Positions 1 to 11,227 of a stretch of 64,000 bases of DNA are shown in pieces; position 1 is the stretch's first letter; each line of letters opens with the position of its first letter. The translations under genes were made by a program, and so were the position numbers. This DNA comes from Sepioteuthis lessoniana (taxonomy: Eukaryota > Mollusca > Cephalopoda > Myopsida > Loliginidae): NCBI GenBank assembly GCA_963585895.1, contig OY757904.1, positions 161,094,742 to 161,158,741 on the forward strand, given 5' to 3'. Below the pieces are notes generated by a model that ran no database searches, was not told where the DNA came from, and was given only the letters and a program-made list of their open reading frames with translations.

Positions 1-383
1 GAAAAGGCCCATACTTACGGTCCCTCACATATATACACACACGCATACACATGTATGTAAATTAAGTCAATTTTTTATCCTCTTTACTTCGGCCAACTAT
101 GGACACATTGATTCAATAGACTTTCCTAACATGTACACACGCACACACGGGCGAACAAATCATTTTTTATTGAACTAGCCATAGCAATAATTTCTACATA
201 CATACACACGCGCACATAAAATAAACATTGTATTGTAATTATTTTATCATATTATTATGATTATAAACTTTACCTTTTTCTCAACCACTTTGTTAGCTAC
301 ACACCGGGGGTGGGGCTCAACAAGTCTCCCACACAAGGACACAGATTTCCGTTGTATATATAATGTTGGGGATCTCTAGAACT

Positions 384-386
<3 letters not shown>
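1..386. other. AT-rich sequence, no recognised feature
   Basis: Nothing recognisable beyond short CA/TA-rich runs. No reading frame of note on either strand. Confidence 0.6.

Positions 387-441
<55 letters not shown>
387..441. repeat. (CT)n microsatellite
   Basis: An uninterrupted CT dinucleotide run of about 27 units. Similar CT/GA runs recur near 3076, 21581, 23600, 31006, 57790 and 60893. Confidence 0.97.
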
Positions 442-443
<2 letters not shown>

Positions 444-530
444 CACAATCACCTTTTGACAATTTTTCCTGGTGTGTGTATTCTTTTTTCTTTAGAAGGG
501 GGGTGGAGGTGAGCAAGGAAGATTTTGGTA

Positions 531-602
531 GGTGTGGGTTGCGATTATCTTGCTAGGTCAGGGTTGCGATTATCTTGCTAGGTCAGGGTTGGGATTATCC
601 CG
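531..602. repeat. 25-bp minisatellite, about 3 copies
   Basis: The unit reads approximately GGTTGCGATTATCTTGCTAG plus GTCAG. It occurs three times in a row; the last copy has diverged. Confidence 0.85.
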
Positions 603-819
603 GTTCTGATAACAACCGAAAATAAGATTTTGTTCTAGTTGCTGATTTTTCGATTCAAACTTGGTTCATCATTAAGAGACGCAGTCCTTTCTTACTCAAT
701 GCAGGCTATGCCATAAAGAGTAGTTTTTACATCTCCTTTTGGTTCATTTTCTGATGAGAGCTTTTTTATCTTTTGCTGACACAGCCAGCATAAAACATCC
801 TATTATCATATTTATTTCA

Positions 820-1760
820 TAATTATTTCACTACTTCATCGGGAGTTTTTCACACTCGTGTTAGTTCGTGGTATTTCACTTGAGTCAGAGTGACAGCAAG
901 TCTCCTTGCGTTTCCAAGAATTTTCTGAATATTCTATGAGATCTCAACAATGCAATAGTCTGGATGGTCTCGATTCTTCCTTCGACTTTCATTTCTTCCA
1001 ATCTCCACTGTTTTCCAGTCTTAGTTTCTTATCTATTGTAATTTAGTGTTCTTTTCAACCATAATTCTCTTTATCTATTTTATATTCATTTCTTCTTGTA
1101 TTAGTGTTGTTCTTTGTAGTTTTAGCGAGAGATGTTTCAATCGTTATTACTTTGGGGTTGATTTTCGTTAGATTGTTCAAGTTTTTCAGTATTTGGTGTG
1201 CAGTTTGTTGTATAAGGGTTTGTTTGCCTTGATTCTCTATTTATATTTTTAGTGTATTTCTAATATTTCAAGGTCATAAAACTATTTTTCTTTATTATCG
1301 TCCCAACTTTGTCAGCGAGTCTTTGGCTTGTTGTCTGAAAATCTAACACATTCTTCCCAAATCTCCATCATTCTTTTCCAATTCTCTCTTTGTTTAGGGT
1401 TACTTATAGAATAACCGGCTCATTGGCCTAGGGGGTAGAGTGTTCGTCAATGTTCCGGGAGACCGGGGTTCAATCCCAGGTCGGGTCATATCAAAGACTT
1501 TAAAAATGGTACTTGATACTTCTTTGCTTAACACTCAGCAATATAAGGTACGTATCAAGGGTAAAGTGGAGCAATCCAGGGAAAAGAGTATAACCCTCCC
1601 CTACACCTCGGTGTAGTAGCTATTGAAAAGGGATCCTTTAGGTCGCCCTCGATTACGGTCGCCAACTTTATTTTTATAGAATAACAGTGAAGTGCAAGTT
1701 TATTGCCTTCCCTTGTCCTTTTTCTATGTTGGTGTCTCTGGTTTATGTAGTTACTTAGAT
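820..1760 (-). pseudogene. R4/Dong-like LINE fragment, internally deleted
   Basis: Positions 845-1020 match the 3' end of the LINE family described at 18265-20460, read on the minus strand (the stretch around GTGACAGCAAGTCTCC). Positions 1020-1415 match a much more 5' part of the family, also seen at 63690-64000 (shared stretch GTGTATTTCTAATATTTC). The middle of the element, including reverse transcriptase and endonuclease, is missing, so this copy is a tail joined to a head. It is split by a SINE-B insertion at 1416-1673 and appears to continue for a short distance after it. It has no coding capacity. Confidence 0.75.
1416..1673 (+). mobile_element. tRNA-derived SINE, family B (full-length-like)
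   Basis: The head has a Pol III A-box-like stretch (TGGCCTAGGGGGTAGAGTG) and a B box (GGGGTTCAATCCCAGG), followed by a conserved body with CCTCCCCTACACCTCGGTG. It is flanked by a perfect 12-bp duplication, TTATAGAATAAC, at 1404-1415 and 1674-1685, which marks both ends and suggests a relatively recent insertion into an older LINE fragment. Related copies lie at 28051, 29544 and, on the minus strand, 58761. Confidence 0.92.
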
Positions 1761-1799
1761 TGTGATTGGTGTATATGAAAAAAAGTCAACATTCGAATG

Positions 1800-2210
1800 A
1801 TGACTATTGGGTCCCCCATGTGGACCATCAGGTGTGCACCTGCCGACCATGACAACCAGACCTGTTATCTGGGTTCCATGTTGTGTTATGTTTCAATTTG
1901 ACATTTCTATCTTGGGTAGTATATTGTGGCTGTACCAAGCTCAGTGGTTGTGCCACATCGAGCAAGAGAAGAACAGAAAAAAATATGGAACATTAATATG
2001 ACGGTGATACCAATTGTAATTGGTGCGCTCAGTACGGTCAGTAAAGGAATTGTACAAAGATTGGAGGATTTGGAAATAAGAGGACGAGTGGAGACCATCC
2101 AAATAATAGCATGGTTGATATCGGCCAGAATACTCAGAAGAGTCCAGGAGACTTGAGGAAACTTGTTGTCACTCAGACTACAGTGAAAAACGCTCAAAAG
2201 AGTAAAATAA
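1800..2210 (+). pseudogene. R4/Dong-like LINE 3' end, plus strand
   Basis: Positions 1926-2156 encode on the plus strand the conserved C-terminal tail of the family: WNINMTVIPIVIGAL, then a leucine-rich stretch ending ARILRRVQET. This corresponds to the tail in the minus-strand copies at 17949-18140 and 20513-20698. It is the only clear plus-strand copy of this LINE family in the window. The rest of the open reading frame is absent, so it is non-functional. Confidence 0.85.
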
Positions 2211-2214
2211 TATC

Positions 2215-2440
2215 CTGAACCCTTCGCTGATTTTAACAGTGTCCTTGTTTGGGTTATTTCGATTTTTACTCTCATTACCATTTCTCCCAATCTCTTTTCC
2301 TAGTTCATGGGATCCGTTACAAAGGCCCCAGTTATACTTGGGATCACTGTCACTCTCATGTTCCACCGCTTTTTCAGCTCTCTTAAAAGATCCTAGTATT
2401 TGACCATCTTTTTGTTTTCGTTTATTTTTACACTATTGTG
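2215..2440 (-). pseudogene. R4/Dong-like LINE 3' fragment, minus strand
   Basis: On the minus strand, 2390-2290 encodes LLRELKKRWNMRVTVIPSI, the degraded equivalent of the C-terminal tail found in the other copies. It lies tail to tail with the plus-strand copy at 1800-2210. Confidence 0.75.
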
Positions 2441-3071
2441 ATGGAAAATTAAAATATTAAAGATCCCCGGATGAGCAACCATTTAAAAGCGTATGGGAAC
2501 TGGTACATTTAAATATTGTTATCACCAAACAGGGAGTTTATTTTTCGCACTTGTGAAGACGGGGCGGCCTGGCACTTGATCCCCCGCAAAATAAGTTCCA
2601 GTTAAGATTCCCCTTTTGGGCGTAGGGAAACTGGCAAATTATGTTGGGGTTAATTTGGGGCTAGACTGACCACCGCAGGCAAGGGGTTTCCAAGTTTCAC
2701 GTTGCACACACACACACCAGACCACTATCTCTTCCTACCCCTAGGATAATGGAAGATATGGGCTTCTAGGTTTAGATATAGTAATATTAATTTTAGCAGT
2801 CAACAATTCCGGGTTCCCGTATAATATTTTTAAAGGGAAGAACAGGACAATTTAGGCGAGAATAACATGAGGCGAACGAAGCTAAAAACAAACATGAAAT
2901 AGACAACTTGACAGGCAGACAACACAATGAACAACTTTCAACACGTGGGGGCATTAAAATATGACAAGGTTTTTACTACACGCAGACACACATTTTTAAC
3001 GTGTCGGCTATATTATCAGCGGATAATACATAAATACAAATGTCTTTGTTTATTCTTGTCTTCCGTTCCTT

Positions 3072-3075
<4 letters not shown>

Positions 3076-3107
<32 letters not shown>
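3076..3107. repeat. (GA)n microsatellite
   Basis: A clean GA run inside repeat E copy 1. The second copy has only a short GA/G-rich run at the equivalent site near 11785. Confidence 0.97.
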
Positions 3108-3112
<5 letters not shown>

Positions 3113-3475
3113 TAATAGCAGTACTTAGGAAGGGTGGAGGGAGAAAGTCTTAATGTTTACTTAACTTTTGAAGGGTTCCTTCTGAAAGTATTTTCTCTTT
3201 CACGGGCAGGCGGAGTTTTTTAATAGCTCGGCTTGAATGCGTCTGTCATCTTGTCCAAGAGCTTCCCGCTTCTTCACCCGGAGTTTGGCATGAGACTCCG
3301 TTCACCGCGACCTCCGTTCCAAAACTAATTTCCTTATCCCTATTTCCGCCAACAAAAAGGGGGCTACTTCCGCTTTAGGGTTTTGGCCAATCATTTAGCC
3401 TTTTTTCTTCCTTTCCCTGGTGATTCGTTAGGACTATTATCTTTTTCACCCGGGCGAGGTTACAGGGTACAGATA

Positions 3476-3640
3476 GCTTGACCTACATTCTTTTCTTCCT
3501 TCAACGGCCGGCCGAAGTTGACCTACATTCCTTTCTTCCTTCAACGGCCGACCGAAATTGACCTACATTCTTTTCTTCCTTCAACGGCCGGCCGAAGTTG
3601 ACCCACGTTCCTTATTCCTCTTTTAACGGTCAGTCTTTGG
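3476..3640. repeat. 40-bp minisatellite in repeat E
   Basis: The unit begins GACCTACATTCTTTTCTTCC and ends with an inverted GGCCGGCC-containing stretch. There are three good copies and one partial. Repeat E copy 2 has a single equivalent at about 12183, so the expansion happened in this copy. Confidence 0.9.
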
Positions 3641-3740
3641 CGGCCTGATAATTCAAACACGGAGGGGTAGTAGAAATTCCTTATTTCTCTCCTCTCAGTA
3701 GTAGACCACAGGACACTATGGTAAGCTGGAACGGCAAAAT

Positions 3741-4539
3741 CCACTTGATCACAAGGTTTTTATCCTTGTTAATCAACACTAAGTCTGATCTTCTTATAGG
3801 TATTTGGTGATCCATTACTATGTCGAAATACCGGAGATTTTATGGGTAACTATTCAATGACGTTCTGCTTTTTACATAAAGCATTCGTGTACTAAGGCAT
3901 TCAATGAGAATATTATACCAATGAGTATTATACTTCAATTAGTATTATATTACAATTAGTATCATACATCGTAATAGGAAAAAAAATAGAGTTTAGTCAG
4001 TGATAAAATATTATTAGTGAAAATGTTTCATTTAGATATTCTAATAAAAAGTTTAAGATATAATTAATCATGATACTATAAAATACAATGCACATTCAAT
4101 AAGGATATTTAATGCCATTGGATTATGTGTAAGTCGTCAGATAAACTGTTGTCTCGGATGGCAATGATGGCAATGTTATTATTATAGAACGATTAGGAGG
4201 ACCTTCCTAATGCAATAACGTGTTGTCTGTGGTGGCAATGATAATAGACAAATAGAAAGTATATTGATGAAAATAATTCATATGATACAGCATAGACGTT
4301 TTAAGTATAACTGGTTGTAGTCTTGCTTGCAATGATACCAAATCAGATAGTATCAGTTATAACATATTTACATTATACATTTCGGTGTCGGGTCATAAAG
4401 GGCATTCGCATCATATCGTATTTGGACTAATTGCCAGAATATTAATTCAAAACTTAAGAGCAATGAATTATTCAAGCAAGTATGTTGGTAGTTTTAAAAA
4501 ATAATCAATTTCGTCAGATATTATTTCATCCGGCCAATA
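3741..4539. other. AT-rich sequence, no recognised feature
   Basis: AT-rich, with several short ATTAGTATTATA-like repeats around 3920-3970. No gene or known element seen. Confidence 0.5.
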
Positions 4540-6230
4540 TGGTCTTATTTGGATTCATCATGTGAAACAGTATAGATATATTGTGTCTATCATGTGCAAT
4601 AGTCAGTATGACTTACTTTTATTTATCATGTAAAATAGTATGTTTTATCTTTATTTATCATATGCAGCAGTCACTGTGGTCTTTTTGGTATATACCATAT
4701 GCAAAAGTCATTATGATCTTATTGGTATATATATATACCATATGCAAATGTCATTATGATCTTATTGGTATATACCATATGCAAATGTCATTATGATCTT
4801 ATTGGTATATACCATCTGCAAAAGTTATTATGATCTTATTGGTATATACCATATGCAAATGTCATTATGATCTTATTGGTATATACCATATGTAAATGCC
4901 ATTATGATATTATTGGTATATACCATATGCAAATGTCATTATGATCTTATTGGTATATACCATATGTAAATGCCATTATGATATTATTGGTATATACCAT
5001 ATGCAAATGTCATTATGATCTTATTGGTATATACCATCTGCAAAAGTTATTATGATCTAATTGGTATATACCATATGCAAATGTCATTATGATCTTATTG
5101 GTATATACCATCTGCAAAAGTTATTATGATCTTATTGGTATATACCATATGCAAATGTCATTATGATCTTATTGGTATATACCATATGTAAATGCCATTA
5201 TGATATTATTGGTATATACCATATGCAAATGTCATTATGATCTTATTGGTATATACCATCTGCAAAAGTTATTATGATCTTATTGGTATATACCACATGC
5301 AAATGTCATTATGATCTTATTGGTATATACCATATGTAAATGCCATTATGATCTTGTTGGTATATACCATATGCAAAAGTAAATATTGTTTTATTTATGT
5401 GTGATATTCAATTTGGTCTTATTTGTATTTATCACCTTCAACACTGAGCATCCTCTCTTTTTTTTATTCATCATGTGTAACCCTCCGTTTTGTTTTATTT
5501 GCCCTTATCCTCTGCGGCAGATTTTTTTTATTTATCATGTGCAAAAGTCAATAAATTCTTATTTATATTTTCAGGCGCAAAAGTCAGTATCATCGTATCG
5601 CATTTATCATCTGGTCTGATTTTCATTTATTATTTGCCACAGTCAGATCGGTCTTATTTGTCTTGATCATAGGCAACAGTCTTTATAATCTTATTTATGT
5701 TTTTTTTTTATACAGTCAATATAGTCTCATTTGGATTTATCTTGTACAGCAGACTATACGATCTTATTTGTTTTTATATAGCGATATATAAAGATGGTCT
5801 TATTTGTATTTATCATGTGTAACAGAAAACCTGCTCTTATTTGGACTGATGATAGGCCACTATCATTATCGTCTTATTTCTATTCATCATTTGCTCTTGT
5901 CAGTGTTGTATAATTTGTTTTCATCGTGTTCTACAGTCATTATGGCATTAAATGTATGTATCATGTGCAGCAGACAATATGATCTTATTTGTATTTTTCA
6001 TCCTCAACAATCAATATCGTCTTATTTGATTTCACCATCTGCAGCAGTCATTATTGTTTGTATTCATTGTCAACAACAATCAGTACGGTCCTATTTCTAC
6101 TTATCAACACAGAATGGTCTTATTCTTTTGAAGCATCTGCAGCAGAGAATATGGTTTTATTTACATTTAACTTGCAACAGTCACCATAGGTTTTTTTTTT
6201 TGTTTTTTGTTTTTTTGTTTTGTTTTTTTT
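4540..6230. repeat. 37-bp tandem array with homogeneous core and diverged flanks
   Basis: The core, about 4670-5385, is built from a 37-bp unit containing TTGGTATATACCATATGCAA and TCATTATGATCTTA, with little divergence. Both flanks, and especially 5385-6230, are recognisable but strongly diverged versions of the same period (TCTTATTTGTATTTATCATG plus GCAACAGTCA). Several frames stay open across the array, up to 175 codons at 5804-6331, but they are repeat translations and not genes. Confidence 0.93.
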
Positions 6231-7045
6231 GTATTTATCTCGTGTTATGCACAAGAAAATACTCGTCGACTTGTTTGTTATGTCTGAACCAAAATACACG
6301 TTCTTTTATAGAAAATGTCGCAATATATTAAACATTCTGACTGTTGTTCTGTCAGAGTCGCCGCAAGAATAATAAACATTTACATTGGTTCGTCAATAAT
6401 TTCGCTTTAGTCCATTTTGGTGGCAAAAGCCTTTATTTTATACAAATATATATTTTTCAGCATAACCTTCTTTTTTCTAAATGCAGTTAATTTAAAGCTT
6501 CTCTATAAGCATTATATAAAAAATATTTCCGATCGAATTTCGGTTAAGCCATGAAATTATTCATCCAATCTTGTAAAACCAGACAAAGTGTCTCTAGTTT
6601 TTTCAGCTATAAAATATGTCGTACAAGTCGGTTGAATCGACTATTCATATTTATTTATCTTTATGACTTTTTCGTTTACTCACTTATCTTAAATTTCAAG
6701 TTGGTTTATTGTGTATTTTGAAATATGCTGACATAAACACACAGTAGCTGTTTACGAAAAGATGGCAAAAGTACTATTAGCTCCTCATATAACTAAAATT
6801 TTCATTCTCAAACATTTTTTTTTGTTATCTTTATTCTCACTCATCATTTTTCTTCAGTTTTTCTTAGTACCATTGTCAGCATTTGCTTCTTCCTTTCACA
6901 CGTTCAACCTTTCACACAATTCGCAAACTTTTTATTAAATTTCTTAGAAATTAAATTTTATGCTTCCCCATCCAAATGGACGTAAATTTTGTGTTTGTTT
7001 ATTCTATATTAAAGAATATATTTTATTTAGATTTTTGTGTTTAAA
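6231..7045. other. AT-rich sequence, no recognised feature
   Basis: Contains T-rich runs near 6190-6230 and 6815. No gene or known element seen. Confidence 0.5.
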
Positions 7046-7285
7046 GAGGACTCTCTGTGGCGAAGTTGTTAACGAGCTAGACTGAAACATCGTGGTAAGT
7101 GAGTTCGAACTCCAGTTGCGTTATTACTTTTATTTTCGGATTAATACGCTCGAGAAAGGTATGAACCCTCTTATCCCTCCCCCAACTATAGGTTGATTTG
7201 TACCACAACTGCTCTTCTACAAAGATGACTTTGACGTTAAATAACCCGGGAAGGTTATATGCCGTTAAGAAACCAAACCAATTTT
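7046..7285 (+). mobile_element. tRNA-derived SINE, family A
   Basis: The head is tRNA-like with a B box AGTTCGAACTCCAGT. The body contains CGTTATTAC and a GAGAAAGGTATGAACC stretch. The 3' tail reads TTAAATAACCCGGGAAGG then ATATGCCGTTAAGAAACC. Better copies lie at 16132-16376 and 29284-29515. The A box is degraded here. Confidence 0.88.
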
Positions 7286-8104
7286 CTGAGGAATTTAGTT
7301 GAATTTTGCAGTTCTTTCAATCGTTGCGTTGCTAGTTCTCGAAGTAAGTTGGCCGAGACAAAGACTATATAAAAAGATGACGACGAGTTCAGATGAGGAA
7401 AAATAAAAGTTAGACATATGGTCACAGGAAAGATACCAATGGTTTTTTTATTGATACTTCAATTTCCCTTTAGAATAGTGACAAAAACAGGGAAGCCTTG
7501 AAGTCGTCTAGATGAATCGATGAAAAAAGATCCATTGTTTTACAAATCGCAGACCATTCATTCGAGTTGAGAAGATGGAGTTACGCAAGCAGCGAAATTT
7601 AAAATGTTCCTTGTCAATTTGCCAATTACTAATTGCTTGACTCTTTCCATGAATCCCCAACTGTAGTGAGTGACGATTTTGTTGTTGGTCACACAACTGG
7701 ACACTAGAATCACTGGCGATAGGAGGCGGCCTGTACATTACAAATCATTTACAAAGATATAAAACGATGCATTATAATGATTAATCGATTTTTTATATCA
7801 GCATTTCCCGCCAGTCAAACTCTCTCAAATTTGTTCTATGCAATATTTATTATTGGATGTTGTTACCCTCATCTGAAAATCTTTACGAAACTCAGAAAAC
7901 AAATTCTCTTTCGATTCTAAATGACCTTTCTAATGTAAAAGTATTTTTGAGAACCACATGTTTTAATGTTATTTATACAGACAAATTGACCCGCGCATGG
8001 AAACTTATCAAAATCTCTTAAACGTACCCAATAAAAGTTCCGTTCTTTACAACTTTCACTCTCTTTTAATTTGTCAGTTCTTGAACTGACTAAGTAACAG
8101 CCCA
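7286..8104. other. No recognised feature
   Basis: Apparently unique sequence. Short open frames at 7508-7738 and 7917-8105 (both minus) have no recognisable domain. Confidence 0.45.
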
Positions 8105-8315
8105 ATTGGCTGGGTCTGTAGAATACGCCGGCTACATTTCTGCAGAGGGGTAATACTCGCCTACAGCTATTGTCCTGGATATGACATCAAACAATCTGAT
8201 GGTGAAGCCCCAGGCCTGGGAAATGTTGAATACCTCTTCATTAACATTACTTCCAGGTCCACTATGACCTGGAGTGGTGGTACCTGTTAAAGTTCCTATC
8301 TATGGATCATATAGA
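8105..8315 (+). repeat. Repeat D (head of composite element), copy 1
   Basis: Contains GAATACGCCGGCTACATT, a GAGGGGTAA stretch, CCCCAGGCCTGGGAA and CAGGTCCACTATGACCTGG. Related segments occur in the same order at 24690-24900 and 27450-27615, and on the minus strand at 31345-31500, 35330-35490 and 46255-46400. Here it directly precedes the 124-bp array. Confidence 0.75.
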
Positions 8316-8365
8316 ACACTTTAGTGGTGTGTGTTAGATTAAATTATTTGTGATACATAGTGATA

Positions 8366-9135
8366 CATAAAACCATTTAACTGGGTGTAAATAAAACCAT
8401 TGATGTAAGATAGCAATATTTGACTCAATTCAATTGTGTGCGGGTAAGTGATTGGTGTTAAATAGAAGTATCTGTGTCGAAAAAGAATACTTGAAACCAT
8501 TTAACTGGGTGTAAATAAAATCATTGATGTTAGATAGCAATATTTGACTCAATTCAATTGTGTGCAGGCAAATGATTGGTGTTAATAGAAGTATCTGTGT
8601 CGAAAAAGAATACTTGAAACCATTTAACTGGGTGTAAATAAAATCATTGATGTTAGATAGCAATATTTGACTCAATTCAATTGTGTGCGGGTAAGTGATT
8701 GGTGTTAAATAGAAGTATCTGTGTTGAAAAAGAATACTTGAAACCATTTAACTGGGTGTAAATAAAATCATTGATGTTAGATAGCAATATTTGACTCAAT
8801 TCAATTGTGTGCAGGTAAGTGATTGGTGTTAAATAGAAGTATCTGTGTTGAAAAAGAATACTTGAAACCATTTAACTGGGTGTAAATAAAATCATTGTTG
8901 TTAGATAGCAATATTTGACTCAATTCAATTGTGTGCGGGTAAGTGATTGGTGTTAAATAGAAGTATCTGTGTTGAAAAAGAATACTTGAAACCATTTAAC
9001 TGGGTGTAAATAAAATCATTGTTGTTAGATAGCAATATTTGACTCAATTCAACTGTGTGTGGGCAAATGATTGGTGTTAAATAGAAGTATCTGTGTCGAA
9101 AAAGAATACTTGAAACCATTTAACTGTGTACAAAA
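8366..9135. repeat. 124-bp tandem array, about 6 copies
   Basis: The unit starts near AAACCATTTAACTGGGTG and includes GACTCAATTCAATTGTGTG and GTGTTAAATAGAAGTATC. Unit starts fall at about 8367, 8491, 8614, 8738, 8862, 8986 and 9110. Copies differ by a few substitutions and one single-base deletion. Minus-strand frames of 64-105 codons repeat once per unit and are not genes. Confidence 0.96.
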
Positions 9136-9225
9136 GTTGAATTATTGGTATTATATAGCAATACTTGGAATTATTTAGCTGTATAGAACCTAAAATTGAG
9201 AAAATACTTCGGAAAACCAAAATGA
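9136..9225. repeat. Degenerate 124-bp-family monomers, left of the LINE
   Basis: Continues the array in diverged form (ATAGCAATACTTGGAATT, then ATTTAGCTGTATAG), up to the edge of the LINE fragment. Confidence 0.7.
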
Positions 9226-10345
9226 CTTTCGAAGAAATCTATCCTCGACTTCACAAATTTTGACTTTTCGTCGAATTCTAGAAGCAAAAATATTATTCGT
9301 AGACATCTCCAAGGCATTTGACTCCATACATAGAGGAAAATGGAGCAAATACTTCACGCCTACGTCCTTCCCAAAGAAACCGTTGCAGCCATAACGATGC
9401 TATATAAAAACATGAAAATAAAAGTCCGCTCACTGGAAGAAGACACTGACTACTTCGCCACCGTAACAAGGAGATACATTTGCTCCATACCTATTTATTA
9501 TCTGCCTAGACTACGTGTTTCAGACGTCTATAGATTTAATGAAAGAAAACGGCTTCCAGCTGGCAAAGGGAAGAAGCGGAAGATACCCTGCACAAACAGA
9601 TACAGATACGGACTACGCCGTTGATATAAGCGCTTTTAGTAAAAAACACCCGCCCAAGCCGAATCCCTGCTACATAGTCCGGAACTAGCAGCAGATGGCA
9701 TAGGCCCCCATGTCAACGCAGACAAGACAGAATACATATTCTTTTATCAAAGAGGCAACATCTACACTCTAAAGAGTGATCTTCTGAAACTTGTGGACAA
9801 GTTCACCTACCAAAGAAATAGCGTCTCATCAACTGAGAATGACAAGAACTTGCGTCTAGAAAAGGCATGGACAGCTATCGATAGGCTATCGGTCATATGG
9901 AAGTCAGACCTGACTGATAAAATTAAACACAGTTTTTTTTCCAAGCAGTGGTCGTGTTGATACTGCTATATGAATGCGCCACATGGACGCGAACTAAACG
10001 TCTGGAGAAAAAGCTTGACGGCAATTACACAGGAATGCTGTGAGCTGCATTGAACGAGTCCTGAAGGCTGTACGGCCACTTACCACCCATCATGAAAACT
10101 ATCCAAGTTAGAAGAACCAAACATACAAGACACTTCTGGAGAAGTAAGGACTAACTCATAAGCGATGAACACCTCTGGATCCCTTTACATGGACGAGCAA
10201 AAGCAGGACCACCAGTTAGAACCTACATACAACAGCTCTGTGCCGATACAGGATGTGGCCTGTAAGACCTACTGGGAGCGATGGACAATAGAGACGGGTG
10301 GCGAGAGAGTATCACGGAGATTCGTGCTGGCAGCGTGACATGATG
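9226..10345 (+). pseudogene. RTE-like LINE, reverse transcriptase to 3' end (dead)
   Basis: Reading from 9300, the plus strand encodes FVDISKAFDSIHRGKMEQIL, the reverse-transcriptase motif holding the first catalytic aspartate. A small deletion near 9466 shifts the frame; in the new frame GDTFAPYLFIICLDYV is visible, followed near 9605 by DYAVDI where YADD is expected, so the catalytic pair is broken. The C-terminal part (KLVDKFTY, then KAWTAIDRLSVIWKSDLTDK) runs through several stops and frameshifts to about 10338, ending with a short GATGAAGATGAT tail. The endonuclease domain is missing (5' truncation). TGA-rich tails are typical of RTE elements, but the clade assignment is an inference. 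Confidence 0.88.
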
Positions 10346-10760
10346 AAGATGATTTAGCTGTGTGCCTATAAATGAATAATGTTGTATAGAATTACTAGTG
10401 TTTAATCGCAATAACGATTTAACGGTGTGCAAATAAAACCATTAATGCGAGCAATACTTGAAACCTTTTCACTAGGTGAAAGCAATAATTGATATCAAAT
10501 AGAATTATTTGTAATAAATAAGAGTACTTGAAAATATTAAACTATGAGCAAACAATAACAATACATGTGTGCAAGCAAATTATTTCAAACTCATTTAAAA
10601 TCAGAATACCTCTAAACAATTCACTAACAAATCATATATGTATAATCCATTATCTGGTGGACAAACAGATGAGTGACGTTAAATTAAATGGTTACTGCTG
10701 CATAATAATTCTTGAAACGATTCAACTGTCTACAAACAAATGATCTCTTACTCGGTTAAA
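10346..10760. repeat. Degenerate 124-bp-family monomers, right of the LINE
   Basis: Repeated motifs GATTTAACGGTGTGCAAATA, AGCAATACTTGAAACC and GAGTACTTGAAAATATT match the 124-bp unit with heavy divergence. Together with 8366-9225 this shows that the LINE entered an existing array. Confidence 0.72.
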
Positions 10761-10820
10761 AGTGTTACAACAAACTAATTGCTTACAAATCATATATTTC
10801 CTATAAATATCTGTATGAAC

Positions 10821-10896
10821 AGAATTTGGCATCAAATAACCTACAAGCCATAAAATCCAACCAACCAACCAACCAACCAACAAACAAACAAACAAA
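10821..10896 (+). repeat. SINE-A-like 3' tail of the composite element
   Basis: Reads TTTGGCATCAAATAACC followed by CCAACC and CAAACAAA repeats. The same tail ends SINE-A and the other repeat D composites (30778, 31155, 35045). Confidence 0.75.
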
Positions 10897-11227
10897 TATG
10901 AAATTAAGAAAATCAAATACCTCTCATCATATAAATGTTAACTCCTTCAAAGTGACTAAAGAATTATTATATTCGCCTTTAATGATTTCATATTACAATG
11001 AATTATAAATTTCAAATTGAAATTTATCTTTAAAATTTACTTGAACTACGTTGACATTCTGATAATGATCGGAAACAAAAATAATTGCAAACTTTGATAA
11101 TAGTCATTTTTCTATTTATGCAATTTTGTATCAACAAAGAAAGATTCAAGCCTTTCAAAAAGATTGTAAAACATGGAGAATATAATCCTATGGTTTATTA
11201 GTAATGTGACACGAAGAATTTACTTTT
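10897..11227. other. AT-rich sequence, no recognised feature
   Basis: AT-rich filler with no recognised element. Confidence 0.5.

Larger units (their letters stand above)
2520..3660. repeat. Interspersed repeat E, copy 1
   Basis: Similar over its length to 11228-12245. Shared landmarks are CTAGACTGACCACCGC, AATGGAAGATATGG, a GA-rich tract and a TC-rich tract before GACCTACATTC. Both copies keep the same order. I see no reading frame and no clear terminal repeats, so the class is unknown; an LTR or untranslated part of a larger element is possible. Confidence 0.8.

Noticed and set aside
5804-6331. 175-codon plus-strand open frame
   Set aside because: It lies in the diverged 37-bp array. The repeated Leu/Ser/Tyr pattern follows the period and there is no domain.
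8430-9119. Overlapping minus-strand frames of 64-105 codons with repeated protein sequence
   Set aside because: They are translations of the 124-bp tandem repeat, restarting once per unit.
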